The position numbers and the translations under genes were made by a program. From NCBI GenBank assembly GCA_039545355.1, contig BCJJ01000001.1:1486570-1550569 (forward strand): a stretch of 64,000 bases of DNA, in the 5' to 3' direction. Below, one piece after another: positions 11,209-21,560 of this stretch; the first letter of the stretch is position 1, and the number at the start of each line of letters is the position of its first letter. Source of the stretch: Trichosporon coremiiforme (lineage: Eukaryota > Basidiomycota > Tremellomycetes > Trichosporonales > Trichosporonaceae). A model generated the notes under the pieces. That model worked only from the letters and a program-made list of their open reading frames with translations. It did not search any database and was not told the DNA's origin.

Positions 11209-14200
11209 TTAGGTATCCCCGACGTAATAGAAGAAGCTGACCATGGCTATCACAGCGACCACGGTGGCCCACCCGAGCCAGCCGGTGCTCATGATCCGGC
11301 GGCCAAGGTTGTACGTTCTGATGAGGTAGCTTAAGAAGGACATGACTGTGCGCGCACCCGCGTCGATCGCAACATCCTGGAAGCGCCACGTCCAGAGACG
11401 CGGCTTGATCCCGCCCTTGATCTTGAGCTGTACGTTCGCCTTCTCGTCCTTCAAGCCCTGGATCACATCCAGCTGGCTCTTGACCCAGTTGCGGATGATG
11501 TCCTTCTGCTTGATCAACTGGTTAATCGTCTCCACCATCTGAGTTAGAGAATCCGTCGCTTGCTTTCGTCTGTTCGCCATGTCTTCCTCGACTTCTCGCG
11601 CCTTATTGCACGATAAATCAAGACGCCCAATCGGGTCCACAGGTATGCACAGTACGGGGTCGACGACGGAGCGCTTCGGCCATGCTGCCTGCATGCCCAT
11701 CGCGAACACGGGGAGGTTGTTCGGCGGGAGCGTTCCCTGTCGCCGGAGACGGAACGGGTGGTAGCCGGTCTCAGAATCCGACCGTAAAGGGTATAGCTCG
11801 TCTGCAGTCTCGTCCTCGTCTTCGTCGTCATCGAGCGGAGACGCCTTCGGGGCGGCAGGCAGGTTGTCGAATTCGACATCAACGTCGGCCGCGGATGCAA
11901 ACATCGCCTTGACTTGGTCGAGCTGAGCAAGATAGTGCGTGACACTCGTCTCCATCTGCTCTTGGCTGTCGTCGAGTTCGACAAGGCGCAGTCTCGCCTT
12001 CTGCAGCTCATCGTCCTTCTGCACATACAGCTTTTCGTCAAGCTCATCCAAGCGCTTCTCAGCTTCCTTCTCCACCACGGTAGGGCGGCGCTTCATCTGA
12101 CGCTCCCTAGCCTCACGTTCGCGCTTTAAGGTCTCCTCGAGATTACGCTGCTCCTGGTAGATCCGGTCACCATCCTCGGTGCTGTTCGGTCGTTGCGCCC
12201 ATTCCTCCACTCGCCGCTGGCCTCTGGCGATTAACTTGCGGAAGTGGTGGTGCTCGTCCTCAGACGTCCCAGTTGTGGCGTTATTATCGTTGGTAGAGCG
12301 CATGTTGCCGATCCTATTCCGAATGCGGTCTCTGGTTCTGTCGCCACGAGGATGGTTATGCGCAAGCGACTGGGAGCGGTTGTGGCCCTTGGAGGACAGG
12401 GCCGGTGACTCGGAAGCGAACCTCTTCGATCCGAACTCGTCCTGTCCGTCCACAGCCGACGACAGTTTCGCGAGGGCTGAGTTCCCAAGGTGTTTAGGAA
12501 GAGCCCGGAGAGCCTGTAGCGTACTCGGCTGTGCTGCACCTGACATGCTCTGCGCATGACGGTGTCGCTGATGCTGTTGATGTTGATGCTGATGCTGCTG
12601 TGCATGCGGATGCGTGCCATGATCGACAGACCCGCCCCGTGATCGGTTTGGAGTCGGAGGCTGAGTAAGGTCCTCTTGCGAAATATAATTATTGCCGGGA
12701 ACAAGGATGAGCGAACTGTTGGATGGCGGCAGCGGTTCAGATGTCATGGTTGGTATGTACGGCAGGTCCCTGCCACGGTCGTCTGAACCGAACGAGGGCC
12801 GACGTGACCGGCCGTCGTGGCTCTGGCTCGATTTGACAGACGTTGAGAAGTCCGTAGATCGAACACCTTCGTCGTGCTTGGGCTCCTCGATCGGCGGGGC
12901 AGGTGGGATGAAGAAGTCGACACAGCCGCCACAGGCGTTATACGCCACCACGTCGTTAAGGGAGTAGTACCAGCCTGGCGCTACGCGTGCTTCCTCCTCT
13001 GCAATTCCTCCTGAGGGCCGAGGGCTGAGGGCCCGGTTATACGAGGAGCTGAAGCTGTTGCGGCTGAGATGGCTAGGCCGTGACGCCGACGCCGATGTTC
13101 CGGCTGAGGGTGGTTTCAAATTGTCTGCCTCCCACTTGGCGCGAGCCTCCTTCTGTTCGTTGGTCCGCTTCTTCCATCTGAGCACAGCCAGCGGGTTCAT
13201 CTTGGGCGGGTTGTTGATGCCATCGTACATGAGACTGTAATAGGCGTCGAGGTGCGTGGATGCCTTCTGGGCACGACGCGCGGCGGCCGGATGAGCGTGG
13301 ATCTGCATCAAGGCCTTGTAGCGGCGCTCTGGGAAAACGTTAGCAGCTGTACAAAAAACAGAGGCTGTCAGCTCACCTTGTGCAAGCTCCTCTTCGCGAC
13401 GCTGCTGCTCTGCTCGACGCATTTGTTCCTCTGGATCAACTCGATGTTGGACGGCGGCAGTTTCGAAATGCTGTGGAGGATCGCTGGAGGAAGGGCCAGG
13501 TAACGTTGTAGGCTGTGCTCGCACAGAAGCGGGCGGCGGGAATGTGATTTTATCCTTCTTACGCAAGCCGAAGAAGCTGCTGATCCGATTACGTTCCTTG
13601 GCGTGCGTCGGCTTGGCTGTCCGTGTCGTCTCAGACACGCCTTCATCGGGATCTGCAAGCGTGGGAGCTGCGGGTCGGTCGTGAGGTAAATGTTGCTGCT
13701 GTCGTAGCTGCACCTCGTCGGCTTCGGGAGCAACATAGACGCTGTTGTCCTGCAGCTCTTCTTCCTCCCTGCACTCGTCGATGTTGTCGTCGCTCTGCAG
13801 CTGCGTGCTCGGCGCCTGAGTCAAGCCGTCACTGTCAACAGAAGTGGACGCAGACACGGTGCGGTGCCTGGGTCCGGCGAAGCGACCAGGACCGTGGGTG
13901 CCGAAGCTAGACGGACCCATGAAGCTTGACGCAGTTGAATGCGCTCTAGGACGGCCGGGCCATTCTCCGTTCGTGAGAGCAGGCGGTGCGGAGACTAGGA
14001 ATGGCTTTGGAGGCAAGGTGACAATTGCGTCGTCGGGCGGTTGCGGTTCAAATTCGGATTCATGTGCCGATTGGAGAGGCTCGTGCGCGGCAGGAAATAC
14101 CGCAGGTATGCCTCGAGTAGCCGGCGCAGGAGCCGGGGGCGACATGAGCTGCAAGGCGGAGGCGAGATCCACATTGCCAAGCAGACCTTGCAGCTGATCG

Positions 14201-15363
14201 GGCGACATAATTTGCTGTTGAGGAGACTGGCCCAAACCGAGGCTGGCGGTGAGGGGGTTGCCCAGGTGGGAGAGCCGCTTGCCGCGCCGCTTCTCGGTGT
14301 TACTCGTAGCCGGTGACCGCTGTCGTTCCGGCTCCTCTTGAACAACGTCCCGGGCACCACGGAGAGAGCCAGACCGAGCATCTCTCAGAGTAGGGCCGTC
14401 GACTCGAGGGACGAAGGCACCGATGTCCAGACGAGGGGAGGAGCCGGTCCCTGCGCCCCGGGCGGACATTGGTGAGCCAAGTCCTACACCTGCTGATGCC
14501 CGCAAGCGCGACTGTCGACGAGGAGTTGGCGGCGCCGGCTGGTCAGCCAGTGCTGGCGAGATTAGGCTTTGAGCGCGTCGGCGGCCACTTGAGGATGCGA
14601 GCTGTTGATGAGGTAGACTCAGAGTTCCATTGAGAGCGCGAGAGTTCTGCGACGGGCTAGGGACGTAGGCGCCATGTCCGTGGGCGGCATGGGCTGAGCT
14701 GGCAGCGGAGTTTAATCGTGTCGGCGTAATTGTTAGCCTACGGGTTGGTGACCGTGCGCTGGTGCCTAAAGCTTGGGCTGGATCATCCTCGTCTGTGCTT
14801 GACTCGTACCCGCCCGTGACAAGGGTCGGTCGCCTGCCGTACTGCAGCGAAGTGTGACGGCGGGGCTGAATAGGGGCAAGGGTAGATGGCCAATTCCGGT
14901 CAGAAGTGGTTGAACGACGGGATGGCATCCGGACGTTATTCGAGGGGAAGCCCTCGTTTCTCGCCAAAGGTGATCCAGACGGCGAACCTCCCAACTGTCC
15001 CACTCGGTCCCTTCGCGACGCGTTCGTCGGTGATGACGACGTCGACGGCCGTCCACTGCCGGGGGGACTGAATCTGGACTCCAATGGAGAGGTCTGGGGT
15101 GTTGACTCGCGAGTGGTAGTTTCGTATTGTTCATCGTACGGTAGGTTCAGGCGAGGGACGAAGATGTTGGGAGGTGTCCCAGAGGCGTACTTCGGTCGAG
15201 GCGCTTTAAGCTCTGGGAACTCTGGGCCACCGGCGCCTTGACCGTTGCCATTCACAGCGTCTGCTTGACCATTCCCGTTGAGCTTCGCGAGGGTCATGGC
15301 ATGCAAGGAAGCGAGAGGCTCGGCGGCAGAGCCGTCCTCCGGTGGTCGGACTGTGGAGGGCAT
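11209..15363 (-). CDS. Large disordered coiled-coil protein with C-terminal membrane anchor, unknown function
   Basis: Two exons (13377-15363 and 11209-13328) give 1368 residues after removal of a 48-nt intron that would otherwise stay in frame. I do not recognise the family. About the first 650 residues are low-complexity, rich in Ser, Pro and Arg. Two ordered-looking blocks follow: ERRYKALMQIHAHPAAARRA with AYYSLMYDGINNPPKMNPL, and GWYYSLNDVVAYNACGGCVD. Next comes a His/Gln-rich stretch, then a charged coiled coil (ERQMKRRPTVVEKEAEKRL and beyond) and a second coiled coil near TQMVETINQLIKQKD. The last 20 residues contain one hydrophobic helix, WATVVAVIAMVSFFYYVG, which suggests a tail anchor in the ER or nuclear envelope. 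The gene lies about 200 bp upstream of the BRCT gene in tandem. The start is the first ATG of the frame. Confidence 0.75.
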   Translation of the reverse strand: MPSTVRPPEDGSAAEPLASLHAMTLAKLNGNGQADAVNGNGQGAGGPEFPELKAPRPKYASGTPPNIFVPRLNLPYDEQYETTTRESTPQTSPLESRFSPPGSGRPSTSSSPTNASRRDRVGQLGGSPSGSPLARNEGFPSNNVRMPSRRSTTSDRNWPSTLAPIQPRRHTSLQYGRRPTLVTGGYESSTDEDDPAQALGTSARSPTRRLTITPTRLNSAASSAHAAHGHGAYVPSPSQNSRALNGTLSLPHQQLASSSGRRRAQSLISPALADQPAPPTPRRQSRLRASAGVGLGSPMSARGAGTGSSPRLDIGAFVPRVDGPTLRDARSGSLRGARDVVQEEPERQRSPATSNTEKRRGKRLSHLGNPLTASLGLGQSPQQQIMSPDQLQGLLGNVDLASALQLMSPPAPAPATRGIPAVFPAAHEPLQSAHESEFEPQPPDDAIVTLPPKPFLVSAPPALTNGEWPGRPRAHSTASSFMGPSSFGTHGPGRFAGPRHRTVSASTSVDSDGLTQAPSTQLQSDDNIDECREEEELQDNSVYVAPEADEVQLRQQQHLPHDRPAAPTLADPDEGVSETTRTAKPTHAKERNRISSFFGLRKKDKITFPPPASVRAQPTTLPGPSSSDPPQHFETAAVQHRVDPEEQMRRAEQQRREEELAQGELTASVFCTAANVFPERRYKALMQIHAHPAAARRAQKASTHLDAYYSLMYDGINNPPKMNPLAVLRWKKRTNEQKEARAKWEADNLKPPSAGTSASASRPSHLSRNSFSSSYNRALSPRPSGGIAEEEARVAPGWYYSLNDVVAYNACGGCVDFFIPPAPPIEEPKHDEGVRSTDFSTSVKSSQSHDGRSRRPSFGSDDRGRDLPYIPTMTSEPLPPSNSSLILVPGNNYISQEDLTQPPTPNRSRGGSVDHGTHPHAQQHQHQHQQHQRHRHAQSMSGAAQPSTLQALRALPKHLGNSALAKLSSAVDGQDEFGSKRFASESPALSSKGHNRSQSLAHNHPRGDRTRDRIRNRIGNMRSTNDNNATTGTSEDEHHHFRKLIARGQRRVEEWAQRPNSTEDGDRIYQEQRNLEETLKREREARERQMKRRPTVVEKEAEKRLDELDEKLYVQKDDELQKARLRLVELDDSQEQMETSVTHYLAQLDQVKAMFASAADVDVEFDNLPAAPKASPLDDDEDEDETADELYPLRSDSETGYHPFRLRRQGTLPPNNLPVFAMGMQAAWPKRSVVDPVLCIPVDPIGRLDLSCNKAREVEEDMANRRKQATDSLTQMVETINQLIKQKDIIRNWVKSQLDVIQGLKDEKANVQLKIKGGIKPRLWTWRFQDVAIDAGARTVMSFLSYLIRTYNLGRRIMSTGWLGWATVVAVIAMVSFFYYVGDT

Positions 15364-16264
15364 GTAGTGGGCGCCCGACGCCTGTGCGTCAGGCTGCAGT
15401 ATTGATGACTCGCCCAGTGTTGAATATAGCGGCTCCTAGGCCGTCAGTGGATACGCTGGCATCAAAGGCCAAAATAATAGATTGGGGGTCAGGTGAAGAA
15501 GGAGTGTAGGGGACGCAACAGACGGGCTAAGTGTTTAAGCCTTGGCGTTCTGAGATGAGTCCACTGTAGGAGATGGCCGACAGGTAAAGCGTGGGAGTGA
15601 GTGTGTGATGTAGTGTCGCTCGTGCAAGAAGTGACAGGTCGTGAAGAGTCGTTGTGCGATGCTGAGCTGTAGAAAGCGGAGACGTGATGAAGGAGGTTGC
15701 AATGGAGTGGTCAGAGGATAAGCTGATCGGAGTTGAATGAGTGGTTATGAGCAGTGGAGAGCGGCATGAGGTAGGGCGGTCTAGGGCGGTTTCATAGGCG
15801 GTAGGACGGCGCAGCGCGCAGGCGGCGCAGGCGCAAGCTCAGCTCAAACCAATCCGCGCCAGCCGCCAACCACGCCCATTTCGGGCTGGGATGCAGGGTA
15901 ACCGATTGTTATTCCACACCTAATTCGAGAGATCGCGCTCGGGTTGTGCCGTCATCCAGCTCATTAGATCCCATTAGACTCAACTGTAATCCCCAACTTC
16001 CCGGTCCACCGGCTCTTGCTCAGCCGCGTTAAGGCCAGAAGACGAGAATGCCCCACGTAACGCAGCGCTGGCGGGTTGTCTGGACCCAGTCTTCGCAGTC
16101 ACGCCCCAATTCCACCAACACGCCCAACACACGTCCGATCGCATCTCGTTTTGATCAATCAAAGCGATGCTATGTCTCAATGCCCCATGCATGCTTGGCT
16201 TGTACAGATAACAATGGAAACTTGCGCGTCGTGCCCTTGATTACAGTCATGGCCTCTATACACT
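15364..16264. other. Intergenic region, promoter of the tail-anchored protein gene
   Basis: This 900-bp gap holds the upstream region of the leftward 1368-residue gene and the 3' end of the aldolase gene. It is purine-rich on the + strand from about 15480 to 15780, so the coding strand of the left gene is pyrimidine-rich there, as in many fungal leaders. A short repeat, CTAGGGCGGT, appears twice near 15770-15790. I see no gene. Confidence 0.45.
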
Positions 16265-17683
16265 TCACTTCGCGAGCGACTTCTCCGTCTTGTAGAACTC
16301 CTGCACCACAGCGATCGACTCGAGCTTCTCCAGAGACTCCGCGGTGCAGTCGAGCAGGGGTCGGCGCACGCGGGCCGAGGGGTAGCCGTTGTGCTTCTTA
16401 AGCCACGCCTTGGTACCCGCGATACCAGGCTTGACGAAGGCGGCGTCCGCGCCAGCACACTGATCCTGGAGCGCGAGGGCCCTGTTGAGGTCAGCCTTGC
16501 TGGGCTGGTCATCCGTAGCAAGCTTGTGGCTGAGGCGGAACAGCTCAGCAATGGCAGCCGGGTAAACGTTCGAGAGGCCCATGATGGCACCATGGGCGCG
16601 GCCACCGCCGATGGTGGGGAGGAGGAAGTCGGCGAAGCCGCCAAGGGTGAGGAAGTCAGGAGCGACTTCGGGGTTGGCGCGAGGGTACTTGGCGAACGCC
16701 TCCGTAGCAGTAGCCGCGGTGATACGGGTAAGCTTGCCCACAGCTCCGCAAGTGAGCTTGACACCACAGATGTTCGGATTCTCCTTCGCAATCTCAATAA
16801 TCGTGTCCGAGTCGAGGTCGATGCCGCCGGTGGCGCCGGGGTAGTTGTAAATCATGACGGGGATCGGGGATCCCTTGGCAACGTCGGTGAAGAACTGCTT
16901 CAGGGCCTCTTTGCTCATGGCACCCGCGAAGTAGCCAGGGGGGATGACAATGGCGATATCGGCGCCGGCATCAGCGGCCTGCTTGGAGAGCTCGATCGTG
17001 GACCTCGTCGAGTTGCCACCACTGCGCAGTCAGCAAACTGTCAAGGACCAGGACTCACGTTCCAGCAATGACAACTACGTCCTGGAAACCAGCTTCGTCA
17101 AGCGCATTACGCGCCTCGCGAACCATCGTTGACCTTTCCTCGGCGGTAAGGTGGTGAGCCTCTCCCATGGAGCCGTTCACAACCGGGGCGACGCCCTGTT
17201 GAGCAAGGTGGACAATGTGCTTGCGGAAGGTAGGGATGTCTTTACGTCAGCCACTTGCGTCCAGCATGCTTAGAAAGGCTTCTGTTCAGCTTTGCATAAC
17301 CCTCTGCCCACTCCAAATGTCGACGACATGGAGCTCTTCGTCGTTAAATGCTGACAACGACCATCGGTGATGTGTTGGACCACCGCCGGTTTATCGGCGT
17401 GGCGCCGGAGGGAGAGGCAACAGCCTAGCTTCAACACCTGGGCCCAGCTTCGAGGCATATGTATAGTAGTCCAAGTACTCCCAAGGTTGCCTGGGTCTTG
17501 CGAAAAGCGCGCCCGGTACCGCGGGTGTGGGCACTCCAGGATGCCAAGAGAATGAGGAAGACGGTGGAGCGGAACACCAGTGAACGGGTACTCACCAAGC
17601 TCCTCCTGCTCGTCCATGAAGGCGGGGCTGGGCGCCCAAACGCCAGGCTTGAGGACACGCTTGTGAATGCCGTTAGAGACCAT
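16265..17683 (-). CDS. DapA/HOGA-family class I aldolase
   Basis: The protein belongs to the dihydrodipicolinate synthase / 4-hydroxy-2-oxoglutarate aldolase superfamily, (beta/alpha)8 barrels that use a Schiff-base lysine to split or join pyruvate. Three exons (17596-17683, 17059-17239, 16265-17021) join to 341 residues. Visible motifs are GVWAPSPAF at the N-terminus, APVVNGSMGEAHHLTAEER, AGTGGNSTRSTIELS, the catalytic tyrosine in MIYNYPGATG, and the Schiff-base lysine in ICGVKLTCG. Fungi make lysine through aminoadipate, so a biosynthetic DapA role is unlikely; the family includes hydroxyproline/4-hydroxy-2-oxoglutarate aldolases and the L-threo-3-deoxyhexulosonate aldolase of galacturonate breakdown. 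The substrate cannot be read from the sequence. The first intron, 356 nt, is much longer than most in the window. Confidence 0.88.
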
Positions 17684-17966
17684 CTGGAGAGAGTTGAGGG
17701 GCGAATATGATAAGAATGAGAGAGGGATGTGGGGAACGATGTTATAACTGCGAGGAAACAGACAGGAAGTTGCCCATCGGCCCGCTCGGCCCGCAAGCCC
17801 GGCATCTCGGCGTAAGTCAGGACAATCAACTGACCCATACACCGACACGGATCCAAATCGCCGGTAACTCGGGCCGCAGTCCCGGCTGACTGGGGGCGTT
17901 GGGCAACAACTCTCCATGAATAAGGCTCTACAGAATACATCTATCTAAGATTACTTTGTACATCAA

Positions 17967-19617
17967 TTACGCGAGTTCGGAGTAGATCTTGATCGTCTTA
18001 TCGGCCCCGCCCGTAATGAGGCGGGTACCCGTCTGGTCGAACGCGGAGCAGAAAACGCCCTGGTGGTCAGCTTATTCACAAGCCTCGCTGATCTACTCAC
18101 AGCTTCGGCGTCCAGCGATCCCGGTTGCGGAATGTCCTTAAGGTGCTGGAAGGGCAGGCCAGTGGCGTAGTCCCACATAGTAAGCGTACCGTTATCAGCT
18201 GCAGTGTTAGCACCATTAGAAAAGTGACCAATCTCGGAACACTCACCTCCCGAGAATAACACGCCTTCCTCGTTGACCGACAACGTGTTGACAATACTCT
18301 CATGTCCAACAAAGTTGGTGACGAACGTACCCTCCGGGCACTTCCACTTCTTGATGCTGTCGGTTAGCAATATGTGCGATGAGGACCACTCACTTGTTCG
18401 TGCCCGAACTCGCCGACGCAAAGCTGTACTCGCTCGGGTGGACGGCCAGAGACCTCACCGCCTTCTTGTGGTGCGTGAGAGTCGTCATGCTCTTGCCTGC
18501 CGCAAGGTCCCAGAGCCTGATGGTACTGTCCATGCTTCCAGAAATGATCTGAGGCTCCGCCGCTTGGCACTTGACAGAGGACACAGTGCTAGTGTGTCCT
18601 GAGAGAGTGAAGATATTGGCGCGCGACCGCATGTCCCAGATTCTCACACTCGCGTCACGACCTCCAGTCGCCAGAACATCCAGAGTAGGATGAACATCCA
18701 ATGTGTAAACGCCAGAGTGGTGGCCGTGGTACTGCCTGATGACCTTGTTCGTCTCGAGGTCCCAGCACTTAACCATCTTATCCTCACCAGCAGAGAACAG
18801 GTACGGGTGGCGATCCGAGACGGCAAGAGCGCGAATCGTGGAGATGTGTCCGGTTAGCGAGAGCTTCAGCTCTCCGCTTGCAAGATCCCAAATTTTGATG
18901 ACACGGTCGCCAGCGCCAGTGGCGAACCACTGGTTTCCGGGGTCGACGGCGATAGCACGAACCCAACCCATATGACCGGAGATGACACGAGACAGCTTCC
19001 CTGCGTTGTCAATTACCAAAAAAGGGATTCACGACTTACACTGCGGGTGGTAAACTGGCTTGACCTCGCGAGCCTCCTTCTTCCTCATGAGAGCCTGGGA
19101 GAGTCGGCTGGAAGCCTGGCCGCCATCGGCACCGAAGCCCTGCTGATGGCGGAACTTGACCAGCGACTTGGGAGCAACTGGGCCAGCAGACGGTCCCGCC
19201 TGCGCACCAGCCTCAGCAGCGGCCGAAACACCGGTAATCAGCTTCGGTCCAGCAGATGGTCCAACAGGACCGGCAGCAGGGCCGGCCGCCTGCGGTCGCT
19301 TCGGTCCAGCAGGCGCCTGAGTCTGCAGAATCGGTGGAAGCACCTGGACATCCTTGTACTCTCCGGCAAGGCGAGTCGCAAGCTTGGTCTTGTTGCTAGT
19401 CTGTCAGCTTACCAAACCGCATCCGAGTCCAAGGCAAGCGCACGGAGCCGCGGCGCTTCTCTATGTGTACTCACGCTCGGTCAAGGCCGTCCTCAGGTGT
19501 CACCAAATCATTGTTGTACACGGCGCGAGCGCGCTTGGTGCTTCTTCGGACAAGCTCGGAGAGAGAGGGGGTGCTCGTTCCCTCCGACGGCGTGCCGGAA
19601 GCGACGTCGGCAGACAT
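17967..19617 (-). CDS. PRP46: Pre-mRNA-splicing factor PRP46 (PRL1/Cwf1 family, WD40)
   Basis: Prp46/PRL1 is a WD40 component of the Prp19-associated complex in the active spliceosome. Exon 1 (19475-19617) starts [13 protein letters not shown]. Exon 2 (19040-19395) carries a Gly-Pro-Ala-Ser repeat region (AGPSAGP units) and ends KPVYHPQ. Exon 3 (18394-19000) gives [20 protein letters not shown] and successive WD repeats, including [14 protein letters not shown] and VRIWDMRSR units. Further exons provide [29 protein letters not shown] and the final [19 protein letters not shown]. At least seven WD repeats are visible, the family's usual propeller. The stop is at 17967-17969. Junctions of exons 1-4 preserve phase; the last two were judged by continuity of the repeats. 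Confidence 0.93.
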
Positions 19618-19860
19618 GACTGGCGAAGGTTGGATGAGGTCGTCAGATTATGACGAACCAAAGTTGTGTGCAGGTGAACTGACTTCATCGATGTTGAAAT
19701 CGCGACGCGCAGCGGAAGCTGATTCTCAAATGAGATATTAGCGGAACCAAATACTGAGCTTCTCCAACATCGAAAGCTAACTTTGCCATTAAGCGATGGT
19801 ACATATGGAGCTGTATTGTGGGGCTTCCTTAGCAGCACCAGTAGAGCCAGTATCGGTCTC

Positions 19861-20100
19861 TGCTCGATTCGCTATTGTATATGATCGAAATAATTTTGTT
19901 GTTGTAATACTTCTTTCATTAAAACAACATTAATCTGCATACATAATTATCGATGCAGATGTTTAACTTCATTTTATATGGTAATATGTTTACATCTATT
20001 ATGTACTATGAAGTATAGGGAGGTTTATTTATAATATATAAACTTACCTTTGCATATACAGCATTGTTGAAATTTAACTTCATTAAAGGGGAATGGCTAT
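19861..20100. other. AT-rich island between PRP46 and VTI1
   Basis: By manual count about 64 of these 240 bases are G or C (about 27%), in a region that is otherwise clearly G+C-rich. The 12-mer TTTAACTTCATT occurs at 19962-19973 and again at 20073-20084. No coding potential is visible on either strand. The wider gap 19618-20235 contains the PRP46 promoter and the VTI1 3' end. Possible origins are a mitochondrial DNA insertion, a decayed transposon or a replication origin; sequence alone does not decide. Confidence 0.6.
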
Positions 20101-20235
20101 CAGTAGTTATCAGATATGTACACAAGCTCGCTCAAGGAACATTGCCCGTCACTAGACAGTCTGAAGATGCCACAGCCGGTGCCGACGTTTCAGTACAGAA
20201 GCACAATCTATTCTTCGTAGGACTACAAATATACA

Positions 20236-21120
20236 CTAACTAAGCTTGGACCAGAGGATAAGGATGATGAGAAGCACGAGGATGCCAATGATGGCTCCAG
20301 TCACGACCTTCTGCTGGTACATCCTACGCCTGTCAGTACGAGGTCAACGGCGGAGATCAACTCACTTGCGAATCATCTTCTTCAGAGTACCAGAAGCTCG
20401 GTCGATGGAGCTGTCAGCCTGCAGCAAGTGATTGCGCGAGTTCTCCAGCTGTTCCCTCTGGCCGCGCAGCGTGTGAAGGATACCGGTACCCACGTCCTCT
20501 GTCTCCAGAGCCACGCGCTGGGCATTCTCCAGTCGCCTAGACGAGTCCGTAAGCGACTCAGTACCAGCAAGCAGGCGAGTGCGCGTCGAGAAGGCCGTGT
20601 CTTCATCCTGGTACGGGTCATCGCCGCGGTATCCACTGCCCGATAAAAGCTCCGCTCGGTTCGACTCCGCACGGGCGTCGCGCTGCTTGTCAGCCCACAT
20701 ATTCTCGTCCGTGACGCTACTCACGACACTCTTCTTGACCTTCTCGACCTCAGACTTGCTTTGCGATAGACGGATCTGGAACGTCGAACGAATGGAGACT
20801 GGCATGGACGGGATCTCGACTTCCATCTGAGCAATCTGCGACGGTGAGTATGCGGGCAACGCCGACCGAAGACTTACGATCTCCTCAGACTCGTCCAGAT
20901 CATCGGTTACGCTCTTCAAAGACGCCTTGCAAGGCTCTACTGGTCAGCTTTGCACGAACATTAACCCTAAGCGGGTTGTGTTGGTTCGAGGAAGCTACGC
21001 ACCTCCTTGAAGCCCCTTGATCTCGTCCAACTTGGACCTAAGGCTACTGAGCAGCTGCTTCAGGTCCTCATCGTAATTCTCGAACAGAGCGCTGCGAGTC
21101 AGATGAATCCCGGGAGCCAT
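20236..21120 (-). CDS. VTI1: Vesicle transport v-SNARE Vti1
   Basis: Vti1 is the Qb-SNARE used in Golgi, endosome and vacuole fusion. Three exons (21003-21120, 20366-20936, 20236-20323) join in phase to 258 residues. The N-terminal Habc-like region starts MAPGIHLTRSALFENYDEDL. The SNARE motif lies at about residues 165-230 (SRRLENAQRVALETEDVG and LRGQREQLENSRNHLL, which includes the zero-layer Gln). A single C-terminal anchor follows in the last exon (VVTGAIIGILVLLIILILW), ending SKLS. Length and layout fit the family. The gene is divergent from MO25. Confidence 0.95.
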
Positions 21121-21560
21121 CCTTACGTCGGCGAATTGTCCATGATGGGCAGTTGTTGACAACGCTGATGGTATGCAAACGGAACTCGGGATGACGCCAG
21201 TGGCCATCGGGTGGTAAACGGTGTATGGATGGGGTGGGTGGCGGGGCCTGGAATAAAGTGGGGGGCAAAGGTAAAGGCGTCGATCAGTTGATGGGCCCTG
21301 GAGAGCTGACGTTTCAAGAGCAACAACATTGTTATTGCCATCGAGTCGCACCAGATATCCAGCATAAACAACTAGAGCGAACGCTCTTAACGGTCAAGCT
21401 CCATTTCTTGCATTGTCCCAAACCACCGGTATCGCAAGGTCTTGACAGCGGCTTCGACATCTCCGCGCTCTCGACTACCCCTCTCTTGCATTTCAACTAC
21501 GGATAAACACCAGCGACTGAAGCATCCCCCTGTTGTGACTCCTTCCAGCTTCGCTGCGCC
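21121..21560. promoter_or_regulatory. Divergent VTI1/MO25 promoter region
   Basis: This 440-bp gap separates the divergent VTI1 and MO25 start codons. No factor-binding motif stands out. The MO25-proximal half contains pyrimidine-rich stretches. Open frames on the - strand are chance extensions. Confidence 0.4.

Noticed and set aside
13844..14316. + strand frames within the 1368-residue gene
   Set aside because: They are antisense to a low-complexity coding region and have no domain.
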